A stretch of 64,000 nt of DNA from the NCBI GenBank assembly GCA_034189065.1, contig JAXHVQ010000007.1:1-64000 (forward strand), written 5' to 3'. A program made the translations under genes and the position numbers. Of the stretch, positions 42,517 through 51,544 are shown piece after piece. The notes under the pieces were generated by a model. That model saw only the letters and a list, made by a program, of their open reading frames with translations. It searched no databases and was not told the DNA's origin. How positions within the stretch are numbered: position 1 is the first letter of the stretch; each line of letters begins with the position of its first letter. Source of the DNA: FACHB-1406 sp034189065 (GTDB taxonomy: Bacteria; Cyanobacteriota; Cyanobacteriia; Cyanobacteriales; Spirulinaceae).

Positions 42517-43766
42517 TTCTTTTCATTCCCCATTGCCATTGGCTCGGACTCCACCGCCCGAACGATATACTTGCTAGCAGTGGCTAAAATTTTTTTCGGC
42601 TCCACTGGTTTGTTAACAAAATCGCTCGCCCCAACAATTTTGGCACGCACGCGATCGACAATGCCGTCATTGCCCGTGAGAATGACGATCGGCGTATCTT
42701 GGAATTGAGCAATTCGGCGAATCTGACTGCATAATTCATAGCCGTTGATAATTGGCATTGTTAGATCGAGAAAAATCAACTCGGGTTTGTGTTGAAGCAG
42801 CGAAGGTAAGGCTTGAAGCGGGTCTTGAACCGTCAGACAGTCGTAACCGGCATCGCGAAGAATCGTTTCGAGTTGAGTGCAAACTTGAAAACTATCGTCG
42901 ATACAAGCAATTGTGCCTCGAGAGGATGGAGTCTTGGGAGACGGCGATCGCGCGGCGTTTTCGGGCCGTTCCAAATCGGGAAGTTCCACCAGTTCAATGA
43001 GATTGCCTTCGATATAGGGCAATAGCGATCGCGCCACCCCCGGCATATCTCGCTTCATGAGAACGGCTAAATCCCTCAGAGAGCGTCTTCCATCGGCTAA
43101 CGTCCTGAGATTTTTATAGACCTTTTCCGGCAGTTGCCGTTGCAATTGTTGGGGACGCACGATGGTCGGGGCGCGATCGGGGGACAATGATGATAATCCA
43201 GCCCGCACCCATTCCTCCCAACTCCGCCGAACCCGATTGAGAGTCGGTTCGAGTTCTAAGGTCAACGCGCGCCGCAAGATGCAAGTGTGGGTATCTGACG
43301 GTCGCAATCCTGTTTGGGTCTGAATCTCAAATAGCTTGGTTGGAAGCCCTTGTTGGCTCGCAAACTGCTCGTCTAGAGCTTGCACGATATCGAATAGCAC
43401 CTCGGCGACTAAGGCCTGGACAATGGCTAGAATTTGCTCGTCGCTGACCGCCTGTCGTTGGGCGAGAATGGTGAGAATGTGATAGTCCCAGCATTCAAAA
43501 CGGTCCGCTTCGCGCAGGCCAATGGCGTTGGCTTTGGCTTGGGGGCAATAGCTGGCAACTAACCGCCGCCAGCGCCGGATGGGATGAACGCCCCCTGAAG
43601 CCCAGACGAGATTCCCCAGACTCATATAAAGACTCCACTGCTGACCGGAGACCAGTTGCAGATCGACTCTTCCTGTCAACTTGTGTTTGGCGCACAGGAG
43701 TAACTGAGAGGCGAGTTGGGTTGCGAAAGGGAGTTTGAGAGCTGGCAAGGGGTTTTTTGTGTTCAT
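42513..43766 (-). CDS. PatA-like response regulator (DUF4388 + receiver)
   Basis: 417 aa from the ATG at 43766. The N-terminal half has the PatA N-domain (ATQLASQLLLCAKHKLTGRVDLQL; WSLYMSLGNLVWASGG; WDYHILTILAQRQ). The C-terminus is a full receiver: CIDDS, phospho-Asp in LIFLDLTMPIINGYEL, Thr in VILTGND and Lys in VNKPVEP. PatA-type regulators act in heterocyst patterning, phototaxis and pilus control in cyanobacteria (PixG/TaxP1, PilG). No CheA-like partner is beside it. It is divergent from the CBS-PAS kinase gene. Confidence 0.88.
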   Translation of the reverse strand: MNTKNPLPALKLPFATQLASQLLLCAKHKLTGRVDLQLVSGQQWSLYMSLGNLVWASGGVHPIRRWRRLVASYCPQAKANAIGLREADRFECWDYHILTILAQRQAVSDEQILAIVQALVAEVLFDIVQALDEQFASQQGLPTKLFEIQTQTGLRPSDTHTCILRRALTLELEPTLNRVRRSWEEWVRAGLSSLSPDRAPTIVRPQQLQRQLPEKVYKNLRTLADGRRSLRDLAVLMKRDMPGVARSLLPYIEGNLIELVELPDLERPENAARSPSPKTPSSRGTIACIDDSFQVCTQLETILRDAGYDCLTVQDPLQALPSLLQHKPELIFLDLTMPIINGYELCSQIRRIAQFQDTPIVILTGNDGIVDRVRAKIVGASDFVNKPVEPKKILATASKYIVRAVESEPMAMGNEKN

Positions 43767-44245
43767 CACACTTAACATTTTAAGGCCAGTCGCCTCGGAA
43801 CGACCGACGCAGTTTAACGGACGTGCTAACTGGTTCATTCTTCTAGTTGTGCCACAAAAGCGTGAAAGTATCGTGAAAAAGGGGCGGTTGCACGCCATAG
43901 GGTGCAATGCCCCGGATATCTCCAATCCCTACCTTTAAGCTTAGATGGGCGCGATCGCCTTCAACAACCGCAAAGCTCGCGAAGTCGGTTTCTGTGGGTT
44001 TGCGGTTACCCTTTTCCGTAGGGATGCGGGTGGTGGTTTGCGAGGATTTGCTGAAGCGGGATGGGTGTCGATTGAAGATTCGGTTTCCGTGGGTTTGCAG
44101 TTACACTTTTACGTAAAAATGCGGATGTTGGTTTGCGAGGATTTACTGAAGCGGGATGGTGTTGATTGCGGATGGCTTTCGGGGGAATGATAAAAGAAGA
44201 TTAAGTACAGAGAGTTGCGATCGCGCGCAAAATATTAATATTGCC
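43767..44245. other. Divergent intergenic region with a two-copy 95-bp tandem repeat
   Basis: ggtttctgtgggtttgcggt starts at 43987, and the matching block starts at 44082 (ggtttccgtgggtttgcagt), a period of 95 bp with scattered changes. Both copies include tgcgaggattt-(g/a)-ctgaagcgggatgg. It lies upstream of two divergently transcribed signalling genes, so it may be regulatory. Short overlapping frames here show no domain. Confidence 0.6.
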
Positions 44246-45781
44246 ATGAATGCCCCCTCGTTGCCAAACCCAACTGCCTTTGTCGAACGCCGTCCTTTAA
44301 CCCTGTCGTGGGAAACTTCTGTCCAAGAGGCTGCGATGTGTATGGCGCAGGCAGGTGCCGATTGCGTTTTCGCTGTGGACCGAACCAACGGAACTCATTT
44401 TCGCGGCGTTTTTTCGGCTCGACATCTCGTGTCTCTAGTGGCTTCAGGAACCGATTTAACGCGCTGTCTGTTGCGGGAGGCGATCGCCACAACCCATTGT
44501 ACTACCGTTGGGGAGTCGGAGATTGAGGATTTTGAGGCGGTGCGGACGGCTTTCCACCATAGCGGACGAGAGATTCCCGTTGTGGGTCAGGAAGGGGAGT
44601 TGGTGGGCGCGATCGCACTCGAACGTTGGCTTGAGGCGATTATATCTTCTTTTCGCGAACGGCAACTCGTGAACCTGCAACTGCAAACCAGCCAACAGCA
44701 GATGCGCGCGCTAATTGAGAATATCCACGATATTGTTCTAGCTATTGAAGCGGAGGGGAACGCCATTGAGGTCTTGCCGACCAGTCCGGCTCTCCTTTAC
44801 AATCCGGAGACTGACCTTATCGGTCAAACCTTGGAGCAGTTTTTTCGCCCGGAATGCGCTGAAACTTTTGTCAAACCGGTTCGAGAGGTTATTAACTCCC
44901 AGCAAGTTTTGAAGTTTGAGTACAGCCTTGTTGTCAACGATAATTGTTTGTGGTTCGATGCCTGCATTTCGCCGCTTTCCGAGCGTTCGGTTCTGTGGAT
45001 TGCTCGCGATATTACCCAACGCAAGCGCGCCGAGGTTGAGGTTCTTAAGGCCCTCGAACAGGCCCGGGAACTGAACGAATTGAAGTCTCGATTCGTGTCG
45101 ATGACTTCCCACGAGTTTCGCACTCCCTTAACCGCGATTCAATCGTCGGCGCAACTGTTGCAGCGTTACGATTGGAGTCGTCCCGAACAAGAGCGATATT
45201 TTCAACAAATTCAGTCTGCTGTTCAACAGATGGTGGCGTTGATGGAGGATATGCTGATGTTGGGGAAGGCTGAAGCGGGAAAACTCCAGTTCGATCCCCA
45301 ATGGCTGGAATTACTTGACTTTTGTCGCCGTTTAGTATCTCAGGTGCAACTTGCTTCAGGAAAACACCATCGACTGAATTTGCGATCGCGCTTTGCCACC
45401 GAAGAGTTGTGGGTTGACATGGATAAAAAGCTGCTTCGACATATTTTAGGCAATTTGTTAACCAACGCGATCGCCTATTCGCCCACTGATTCTACCATTC
45501 AATTGACGTTAAATCTCGAACCTGGCGGAGAGGATGGAGACAGTATTATTTTTGAAGTGAAAGATTCGGGGATTGGCATTCCCCTAGAAGCGCAGTCTCG
45601 TTTATTTGAATCATTTTATCGGGCTAGTAATGTCGGTTCAATTCGGGGAACGGGTTTGGGTTTAACCATCGTGAAGCACTGCGTCGAGCTCCATCGCGGA
45701 ACAATTGGCGTTGAAAGTCAGGTTGGCGTTGGGACAGCGTTTCAAGTTATACTTCCCTCAACAGTTACCAGTAAACAGTAA
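44246..45781 (+). CDS. CBS-PAS sensor histidine kinase
   Basis: 511 aa from the ATG at 44246 (MNAPSLPNPTAFVERRPLTL). Residues 10-130 are a CBS pair (LTLSWETSVQEAAMCMAQAGADCVFAVD; GREIPVVGQEGELVGAIALERWL), which often binds adenosine nucleotides. A PAS domain follows (LIENIHDIVLAIEAEGNAIEVLPTSPALLYNPETDLIGQTL). The kinase has H box RFVSMTSHEFRTPLTAI, N box LLTNAIAYSP, G1 VKDSGIGIP and G2 GTGLGLTI. It has no membrane helices, so is cytosolic. The response regulator follows in the same direction after 123 bp of heptamer repeats. Confidence 0.92.
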   Translation: MNAPSLPNPTAFVERRPLTLSWETSVQEAAMCMAQAGADCVFAVDRTNGTHFRGVFSARHLVSLVASGTDLTRCLLREAIATTHCTTVGESEIEDFEAVRTAFHHSGREIPVVGQEGELVGAIALERWLEAIISSFRERQLVNLQLQTSQQQMRALIENIHDIVLAIEAEGNAIEVLPTSPALLYNPETDLIGQTLEQFFRPECAETFVKPVREVINSQQVLKFEYSLVVNDNCLWFDACISPLSERSVLWIARDITQRKRAEVEVLKALEQARELNELKSRFVSMTSHEFRTPLTAIQSSAQLLQRYDWSRPEQERYFQQIQSAVQQMVALMEDMLMLGKAEAGKLQFDPQWLELLDFCRRLVSQVQLASGKHHRLNLRSRFATEELWVDMDKKLLRHILGNLLTNAIAYSPTDSTIQLTLNLEPGGEDGDSIIFEVKDSGIGIPLEAQSRLFESFYRASNVGSIRGTGLGLTIVKHCVELHRGTIGVESQVGVGTAFQVILPSTVTSKQ

Positions 45782-45904
45782 TCAGTAATCAGTAATCAGC
45801 GCTCGGTTAGGAATAACCAGTTTACAGCCAATGACCAATGACTAAGCTAGGTTTTAGGTTTTAGGTTCTAGAACCAATGACAAAGGACTAATGACAAAGG
45901 ACTA
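45782..45904. repeat. Heptamer tandem repeats between kinase and regulator
   Basis: agtaatc, aatgacc, aggtttt and gacaaag units in turn. They resemble those at 27018-27190. Confidence 0.8.
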
Positions 45905-46579
45905 ATGACAAAAATTTTAGTAATTGAAGACGAAACAGCTTTACGCGCCAATCTTATGGCTTTGCTCGAGGCAGAAGGATTTGAAGGCATTGAGGCGCAA
46001 AATGGAGAACTGGGTATTGAATTAGCGCGCGTTAATACGCCCAGTTTAATTATTTGTGATATCATGATGCCGGGAATCGATGGATATACCGTCCTCGAAC
46101 GCTTACAAAACTCCTCTCAAACTGCTTTGATTCCCTTTATTTTCCTCACGGCAAGATCGGAGCGATCGGAGATTCGCAAAGGGATTCTTTTAGGGGCAGA
46201 TGATTATTTAACAAAACCCTTTGATGCCGACGAATTATTTGGCGCGATCGCAGCCCGCTTAAAAAAACAAGAACTCCTTTACCAGCGCTTTCAAAACTTA
46301 TCTGAAGAACTCGCTCGTCTCAGCCAAGTGGCTTCGGCTAAAGACGAACTTCTAACGAATTTTAGTCAAGAAATGCGTCGTCCTCTAACCAATCTTCAGC
46401 TCGCCCTTCATCGGCTGCAAGAGAATCCTGACACCGAGAAACGCGAGCAATATCTTGAAGTTTTGCGGGCTGAGTTTCAACGGGAAATTATGCTGCTCGA
46501 ACAAGTTTCCGCTCTACAGAAGTTACTTACGCCCGAAAATGTTAATTTACTGACTCAATTTAATATGCTGAAATCTTAA
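45905..46579 (+). CDS. Response regulator with degenerate HisKA-like tail
   Basis: 224 aa. The receiver is complete: D9 (VIEDE), phospho-D52 (IICDIMMPGIDG), Thr in FLTARSE and K104 (YLTKPF). Residues 125-215 look like a histidine-kinase dimerisation domain, but the H-box reads LLTNFSQEMRRPLTNL with Gln155 where the phospho-accepting His should be, and the ATPase domain is missing. So the tail cannot be phosphorylated in the usual way and may only dimerise or dock to the upstream kinase. The protein lacks a DNA-binding output domain. Confidence 0.88.
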   Translation: MTKILVIEDETALRANLMALLEAEGFEGIEAQNGELGIELARVNTPSLIICDIMMPGIDGYTVLERLQNSSQTALIPFIFLTARSERSEIRKGILLGADDYLTKPFDADELFGAIAARLKKQELLYQRFQNLSEELARLSQVASAKDELLTNFSQEMRRPLTNLQLALHRLQENPDTEKREQYLEVLRAEFQREIMLLEQVSALQKLLTPENVNLLTQFNMLKS

Positions 46580-46610
46580 GGAAGAATGGGAGAATGAGAG
46601 AATAGGAGAA

Positions 46611-46716
46611 TGGAAGAATTCATCAATTTGAGGGATCGGCGAGGAATGACTCAAAGTTGGTGGCAGTGGCATCCAACCGCTGTTTGCGTTCGGGGGCGGA
46701 AATGCTATATAAAGCA
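46611..46716. repeat. Dispersed 100-bp repeat (copy 1)
   Basis: tggaagaattcatcaatttg followed by cgaggaatgactcaaagttg, then ccgctgtttgcgttcggggg and on to tatataaagcaag matches 49018-49118 over its whole length with point changes. It follows gagaatg-type heptamers. Confidence 0.75.
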
Positions 46717-46785
46717 AGCGATCGCGCGCTACTCCAATCTTGACAAAATTGCTCAAATCTACTTTTAAAACCGCTGTTCGCCGCT

Positions 46786-47781
46786 TTACCGCATTCGTGT
46801 AAAAATCACCATCTCCTTCCCCACAACCGGACTGCGCGCTAACAAATTTCCTTTGAGATCGACGAGTTCCAAATTGCGAAAATCCAACTCTTGCGATCGC
46901 TGCCATATTTCGCGGGAAACTTGGTTTTGTCGCTTCGGCGTAAAATCGTACCAATCCGGCGCGATCGCGAGTTTCAGCCGACTTCCCACAAAATCTGCCT
47001 CCACCGAATGAATCAACCCATCGGCATACTGACTCGTCAGTTGTTCCACCTGGGTTTCAATGGCTGCAATCAAACTTTGTTCGGGAGTTAATACCGGTTC
47101 TGGGGGTGGCGGTGGCGGTTCGAGAACCACCGTTTCGGGTTCGCTAGGCGCTTGGAGTTCTTCGGGAACCTCAGTCATTTCGGGAACTTCGGGTTCCTCG
47201 GTAACTTCAGCTTCCTCGGCAACTTCGGGTTCTTCGGGAACTTCGGCGGTTTGGGAAGGCACTTCAACCTCAATAGGCGCTTCCAACTGCGGGGGGATGT
47301 CAATATCCTCTGCTTCTGGCGGCGGTTGGACAATGGCAACCGGTTCGGGAATGGGTTCGGCGCGATCGGGCAACAATACGATTATCGCTGAGAAAATGAG
47401 TATAGTTAGGGTAGCGAGAGTCCCGGTAATCGCCCAATCGGATAACTTTTCGTTGAGAGAGACAGGAAGTAACGCGCGGACGCGATCGACAACCCAATCC
47501 CATGCTGCCATCAGGCGATCGAAATTATTCCTCGGTTCGGGGGGAATGGGAACCGATTTAACCGGCGGCGCAACGGCAGCGATGGAACTTTCCAGCGTCT
47601 CGACACTTTGCTGTAGCGTTTCGGTTGTCGCCGTCGGCGGTAACGCCTCAATGTTTGCCGCATCGAGTCGATTGACAGCATCTTCCAATCGTCGAATCGT
47701 ATCCCGCAGCACTCTTAGGGTTTCGGTTTTTGATAACGTCCCCTCCACTGCTTCGGGTTGTTCTTGTGGTTCGTCTGACAT
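46786..47781 (-). CDS. Single-pass membrane protein with acidic Pro-rich repeats
   Basis: 331 aa from the ATG at 47781. It has an N-terminal coiled coil (SKTETLRVLRDTIRRLEDAVNRLDAANIE), a transmembrane helix (GTLATLTILIFSAIIVLLP) near 125-145, and an acidic Pro/Glu/Val region with EVPEEPEVAEEAEV-like repeats. The C-terminal 90 residues form a folded domain (EQSLIAAIETQVEQLTSQYADGLI, then VSREIWQRSQELDF, then VDLKGNLLARSPVVGKEMVIF). The tail faces the periplasm if the coil is cytosolic. I recall similar C-terminal domains in other cyanobacterial proteins, but the function is unknown. Its negative-strand position makes it convergent with the response regulator gene. Confidence 0.75.
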   Translation of the reverse strand: MSDEPQEQPEAVEGTLSKTETLRVLRDTIRRLEDAVNRLDAANIEALPPTATTETLQQSVETLESSIAAVAPPVKSVPIPPEPRNNFDRLMAAWDWVVDRVRALLPVSLNEKLSDWAITGTLATLTILIFSAIIVLLPDRAEPIPEPVAIVQPPPEAEDIDIPPQLEAPIEVEVPSQTAEVPEEPEVAEEAEVTEEPEVPEMTEVPEELQAPSEPETVVLEPPPPPPEPVLTPEQSLIAAIETQVEQLTSQYADGLIHSVEADFVGSRLKLAIAPDWYDFTPKRQNQVSREIWQRSQELDFRNLELVDLKGNLLARSPVVGKEMVIFTRMR

Positions 47782-47997
47782 CGTTTTCTCCCTAGACAGC
47801 ATTCAACAGCCCAGTTTTTCGATAAAGTTGAAAGGTCTACGTTATACTCAATTTCATAGCCCCGGGCTGCTTGCTATTGTATCTTTTCCCGCTGAGGGTT
47901 TGCAGGGGTTAAAATTCCCCGCACCAGGACAAATTTAGCACTTTTTGTTCTCTCCATCGTCTATTTAACTAAATTTATTGCCTTTTATTTTTGCGTT

Positions 47998-48960
47998 ATG
48001 AGTTTGAAACGCCGTCAATTTTTGGGATTGAGTGCTTTGGGTGGATTGGTTCTCGCCACTGGCAGCCAAATTTTAACTCATATGACTTCGCGCGGGAAAG
48101 ATGACGATGCGATCGCGTCTTCTGTCTCTTCTGTCTCTTCTCCTCTTCCCCCCCAACCCCAACCTTCTGCCGACGAACCCGAAGCGCGCTTTGCGTCGGT
48201 GGCGGATAGCGGAACGGGTGCAGAGGGCCAATATGCGGTTGCACGCGCAATGGCGCAATATCACCTTTCTAACCCTTACCCCCTGGTTGTTTTAGCGGGG
48301 GATAATATTTACAATAAGGGCGAAATTGAGAAAGTTGAGGCGGTTTTTGAACGTCCCTACGAACCTTTACTCGATCTCGGCGTTCGATTTTACGCAGCGC
48401 TGGGAAACCACGATGTTCGGACTGAAAACGGCGATCGCCAAGTGGAATATCCGGGTTTTAATATGCAGGGGCGTTATTACACCTTTCGTCAAGGGGACGT
48501 ACAATTCTTTACTCTCGATACCAATTTGTACTACGTTCGCAACACCGCCAACAATCCTCCGGGCGACGCGCAACTGGCTTGGTTGCAGGAAGAATTAAGT
48601 CGCAGCGATGCGCCGTGGAAAGTGGTTTTCGGCCATCATCAAATTTATTCTTCGGGACATTACGGGGTGAATCGGGCGTTTGTCGAGAAGTTTGTGCCGC
48701 TATTTAAGCAATACCGCGTACAATTGTATATTAACGGTCACGACCATCACTACGAACGCTCGAAATCCATTGATGGGACAACATATCTGATTTGTGGCGG
48801 CGGCGGCGCGCGAATTCGTCCGGTAGAACAAGCTGAGTTTAGTGCTTATGCGGAGTCGCGTTTGAGTTTTGCCGCCTATGAAGTGTACCGCGATCGCATC
48901 GTGATTCGGGGCGTTGGTACTGATGGGCAAGTTTTTGATGAAGGAGTTGTACTCGTTTAG
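47998..48960 (+). CDS. Secreted metallophosphoesterase (Tat signal)
   Basis: 320 aa. A twin-arginine signal opens the protein (MSLKRRQFLGLSALGGLVLATG). The calcineurin-like metallophosphoesterase motifs are in order: SVADSGTGAEG, VVLAGDNIYNKG, AALGNHDVR, VVFGHHQIYSSGHYG and YINGHDHHYER. These are the metal ligands of a two-metal site, close to the purple acid phosphatase type. It is exported folded, so it is probably periplasmic and may scavenge phosphate from organic esters. No Pho box was located. Confidence 0.92.
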   Translation: MSLKRRQFLGLSALGGLVLATGSQILTHMTSRGKDDDAIASSVSSVSSPLPPQPQPSADEPEARFASVADSGTGAEGQYAVARAMAQYHLSNPYPLVVLAGDNIYNKGEIEKVEAVFERPYEPLLDLGVRFYAALGNHDVRTENGDRQVEYPGFNMQGRYYTFRQGDVQFFTLDTNLYYVRNTANNPPGDAQLAWLQEELSRSDAPWKVVFGHHQIYSSGHYGVNRAFVEKFVPLFKQYRVQLYINGHDHHYERSKSIDGTTYLICGGGGARIRPVEQAEFSAYAESRLSFAAYEVYRDRIVIRGVGTDGQVFDEGVVLV

Positions 48961-49017
48961 GTTTATATAGCGTTTCTATTTGGGTTGCAAAACTCTAGCT
49001 TCGGAAGAATGGAAGAA

Positions 49018-49118
49018 TGGAAGAATTCACCAATTTGAAAAACAAGCGAGGAATGACTCAAAGTTGATGATATCCGATCGCTGTTTACGTTCGGGGACGG
49101 AAATATTATATATAGCAA
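49018..49118. repeat. Dispersed 100-bp repeat (copy 2)
   Basis: Matches 46611-46716 with point changes (tggaagaattcaccaatttg and gttcggggacggaaatatta) and also follows a ggaagaat array. Confidence 0.75.
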
Positions 49119-49267
49119 TTCTATTTTATTTGTGACAGGTGAGAAACTTGAAACCCAGGTATAGAAAGAATCGCAGCGAGCGAAAATTGCTACAACCTAT
49201 TTAGGCTTGCTATCAACTTCATTCCTCCGAGCGATGTTTCATATGAAACCCCTCAAAAGATGCTACA

Positions 49268-49332
49268 TATCTTTTCCCCCGTCTCCCCATCTCCCCGTCT
49301 CCCCATCTCCCCGTCTCCCCATCTCCCCATCA
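49268..49332. repeat. CT-rich tandem repeat
   Basis: ctccccatctccccgtctcc units, nine or so, in the leader of the following gene; codes for PSPHLPVSPS in a false N-terminal extension. Confidence 0.8.
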
Positions 49333-49368
49333 ATCATTTGTAGCAATCATTCAAGGATTTCATATCAG

Positions 49369-49992
49369 ATGTCCTACAGCGACTTTAAAACAATTGACCA
49401 AGCTGTTTCTGCTTTTGAATTAACAGTCGAAGATATTCCCCACTTTTTTGGAAAAATTGAACCGATCGAACCTTCCCAAAAACTCCGAGAAACACTCGAC
49501 GAAACCTTAGACTTGGCGGCGAGCATTAGTACTAAAAAAGCTCGTTCTGAACTCATGATCGCTCCTATTTTACTAGAAGTTAGGCGCAAATTCAATAATA
49601 AAATCGGTTATTTTTCTGGCAATACATTCAATATCGATGAATCTAAGGGATTGACAGGTGCTTGCGATTTTATTTTAAGTGCATCGAACAATCAATCTCT
49701 CGTAACTGCTCCCATTTTAACCTTAGTTGAAGCGAAAGATAATGACATTCGCGTCGGGTTAGGTCAATGCGTCGCCCAAATGGTTGCCGCTCAAATTTTC
49801 AATACTCGTAAGGGAGTAGAGCAAGCAGTGATATATGGTGCTGTTTCAACGGGTACAAACTGGAAGTTTATCTTGTTAGAAGATAATAGAGTAAAAATTG
49901 ATTTAACTGAATACTTTATTATTCAGCTCGATCGCATTTTAGGAATTCTAGCCGAACCTTTTCGGCTTTATTTTGAGAGTTCGATTAAGTAA
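49369..49992 (+). CDS. PD-(D/E)XK nuclease-like orphan protein
   Basis: 207 aa from the ATG at 49369 (MSYSDFKTIDQAVSAFEL). The core looks like a PD-(D/E)XK fold: Asp in LTGACDFILS, then ILTLVEAKDND with E-x-K, then GLGQCVAQMVAAQIFN with the Gln-helix seen in restriction-like nucleases. Such arrangement resembles type I restriction HsdR N-domains and several cyanobacterial orphans. It has no partner methylase or helicase here. A nuclease role is inferred from the motif only. Upstream frame (49207-49368) is repeat-derived and excluded. Confidence 0.65.
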   Translation: MSYSDFKTIDQAVSAFELTVEDIPHFFGKIEPIEPSQKLRETLDETLDLAASISTKKARSELMIAPILLEVRRKFNNKIGYFSGNTFNIDESKGLTGACDFILSASNNQSLVTAPILTLVEAKDNDIRVGLGQCVAQMVAAQIFNTRKGVEQAVIYGAVSTGTNWKFILLEDNRVKIDLTEYFIIQLDRILGILAEPFRLYFESSIK

Positions 49993-50056
49993 GTTCCTGT
50001 GTTTAAGACTCACTCAAATTATTCATTATTCATTATTCATTATTCATTATTCATTG
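49993..50056. repeat. attcatt heptamer array
   Basis: Six attcatt units between the nuclease-like gene and the DUF3370 gene end. Confidence 0.85.
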
Positions 50057-51544
50057 TTAATTGCTCGTTCTCACCGTCAAAACTTGCGGCGGCGTAGCAT
50101 CGGGGGGATAGAGAAAATCAATTTTAACATCGCGGCGATCGCGCGGAGGCAATGTCAGCGTCACTAACGGCTCTCCCTGCTGTCCCCGACGCTGTACCAA
50201 ATGATACGCTTGAGTTCGCACTCTACCGCGTTCGTCAGTGTATCTCACTTGCACCGTTCCTCGGAAGAAGACGCGATCTTCAGGGGGATCGAGAAAACGC
50301 AACTCCCCGCGATCGCCATCCTCCTTCAACGGCGTAGAAAGCGCGATCGCCACCCGACGCGGCTCATCCGTATTATTCACCAACGGTAACGTCAAATAGT
50401 AATGAATCCCGTAATTCCCGTTAGCTAAATAGGCCGTATCGGGATAGCGAACCAGCATCGGCGCGCTCTGAACCTGTCCCGTGCCGAAAGTCCCTTGGGG
50501 AAGGCTACTCAAAGGATAGGAAAAGGCTTCCCCTGCAGCCGGAATCGCCAACGTCCGGCTGCGGTCATCGTCAGTTACCACCGTTTGCCACTGAGAGCCC
50601 ATCGCCACTCCAGCAACCCGTCCGTAAATTGGGTCGTCCGTTTTCGCATCCAAAGGCGTAGGCGAGCGATCGCGCGGCGTAGCGAGGGAACCCCGAACCA
50701 CCAGTTGCGCCCATTCTTCGAGGCTGGGGGAACGGTGGGGGACGGGACGAGAGGGGATGGGCGTGTTTTCGAGAACTTTGAGAGGATCTAGGAGATCGAC
50801 TCCGGCGGGGGGTTTGGGCGGATTGCGCAGGGGAGCGGGCATTGCTAAACTGGCGACATGAACCGCACCGTCGCTGCGCAGGCGGATCAAAGTCGAACGA
50901 GCATTGCCCAAACGGATGGGCAGACTAAATAGAGTTTGAACCGATCGCGGCGGAATGGTCAACTGCGACGGAAAGCCCGATTGACTCAACCCTCGCAAAA
51001 TATCGTTGGTTAACCGAGAACCCGGCCCCGAAAAAACCGATCCCGAAGAATTATCGAGGCGAGAGGGCAAATCGATAAAAGGAGCATCGGGAGTCGTAAC
51101 ATAGCTGAGTCCTTGGAGGACGTGGACATTGATGGCGCGATTTCCGGGATTATAAATGAGGACACCGTGGTAAATCGGTCGCCAGTCCGACGATCTGTGA
51201 GACCGGGCGATATGGTGGGTGAAAATATCGAAGCGTCCTTGTAGGGGATAATTGAGATGGGCGCTTGCTTCCGCCATGCCCGCTTTCGGGAAGGTAGAGA
51301 GTAAAATTCCCGTCCCGTAAACCACTTCGGGACTGTTGCTGTTAAAGACGGGGACGCGATCGAGTTGTCCCGGAAGCGGTCGAATTTCCTGCGCTTCGGC
51401 GATGGTTCGGGTTAGGAAATAGGGAAAACTCGCTGCGATCGCCTCTTGCGATCGGGGCTCTTGGGTTGTTTCGACGAATGCGGTTTCGGGATTGGGGAGG
51501 GGGTTAATTTGAGCCGGGAGAAAAATGGGTAAAAATGACCACAT
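50057..51544 (-). CDS. DUF3370 domain protein (cyanobacterial, exported)
   Basis: 495 aa. The cyanobacterial DUF3370 family is recognised by EIRPLPGQLDRVPVFNSNSPEVV, ASAHLNYPLQGRFDIFTHHIA and the YLTLPLVNNTDEPRRVAIALSTPL region. A short hydrophobic start (MWSFLPIFLPAQ) could be a signal peptide; it looks weak and the start may be wrong. The rest is beta-rich with many Pro residues. The family is found only or mostly in cyanobacteria and has no known function; a role in the envelope is likely. Confidence 0.82.
   Translation of the reverse strand: MWSFLPIFLPAQINPLPNPETAFVETTQEPRSQEAIAASFPYFLTRTIAEAQEIRPLPGQLDRVPVFNSNSPEVVYGTGILLSTFPKAGMAEASAHLNYPLQGRFDIFTHHIARSHRSSDWRPIYHGVLIYNPGNRAINVHVLQGLSYVTTPDAPFIDLPSRLDNSSGSVFSGPGSRLTNDILRGLSQSGFPSQLTIPPRSVQTLFSLPIRLGNARSTLIRLRSDGAVHVASLAMPAPLRNPPKPPAGVDLLDPLKVLENTPIPSRPVPHRSPSLEEWAQLVVRGSLATPRDRSPTPLDAKTDDPIYGRVAGVAMGSQWQTVVTDDDRSRTLAIPAAGEAFSYPLSSLPQGTFGTGQVQSAPMLVRYPDTAYLANGNYGIHYYLTLPLVNNTDEPRRVAIALSTPLKEDGDRGELRFLDPPEDRVFFRGTVQVRYTDERGRVRTQAYHLVQRRGQQGEPLVTLTLPPRDRRDVKIDFLYPPDATPPQVLTVRTSN

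Noticed and set aside
45782..45904. Heptamer arrays as a CRISPR or origin
   Set aside because: Units are contiguous 7-mers of several types, matching known cyanobacterial short tandem repeats; no DnaA boxes or spacers were seen.
47060..47938. 292-codon plus-strand Ser/Gly-rich frame
   Set aside because: It is the antisense of the Pro/Glu-rich membrane protein gene, which has a coherent domain layout; the antisense has none.
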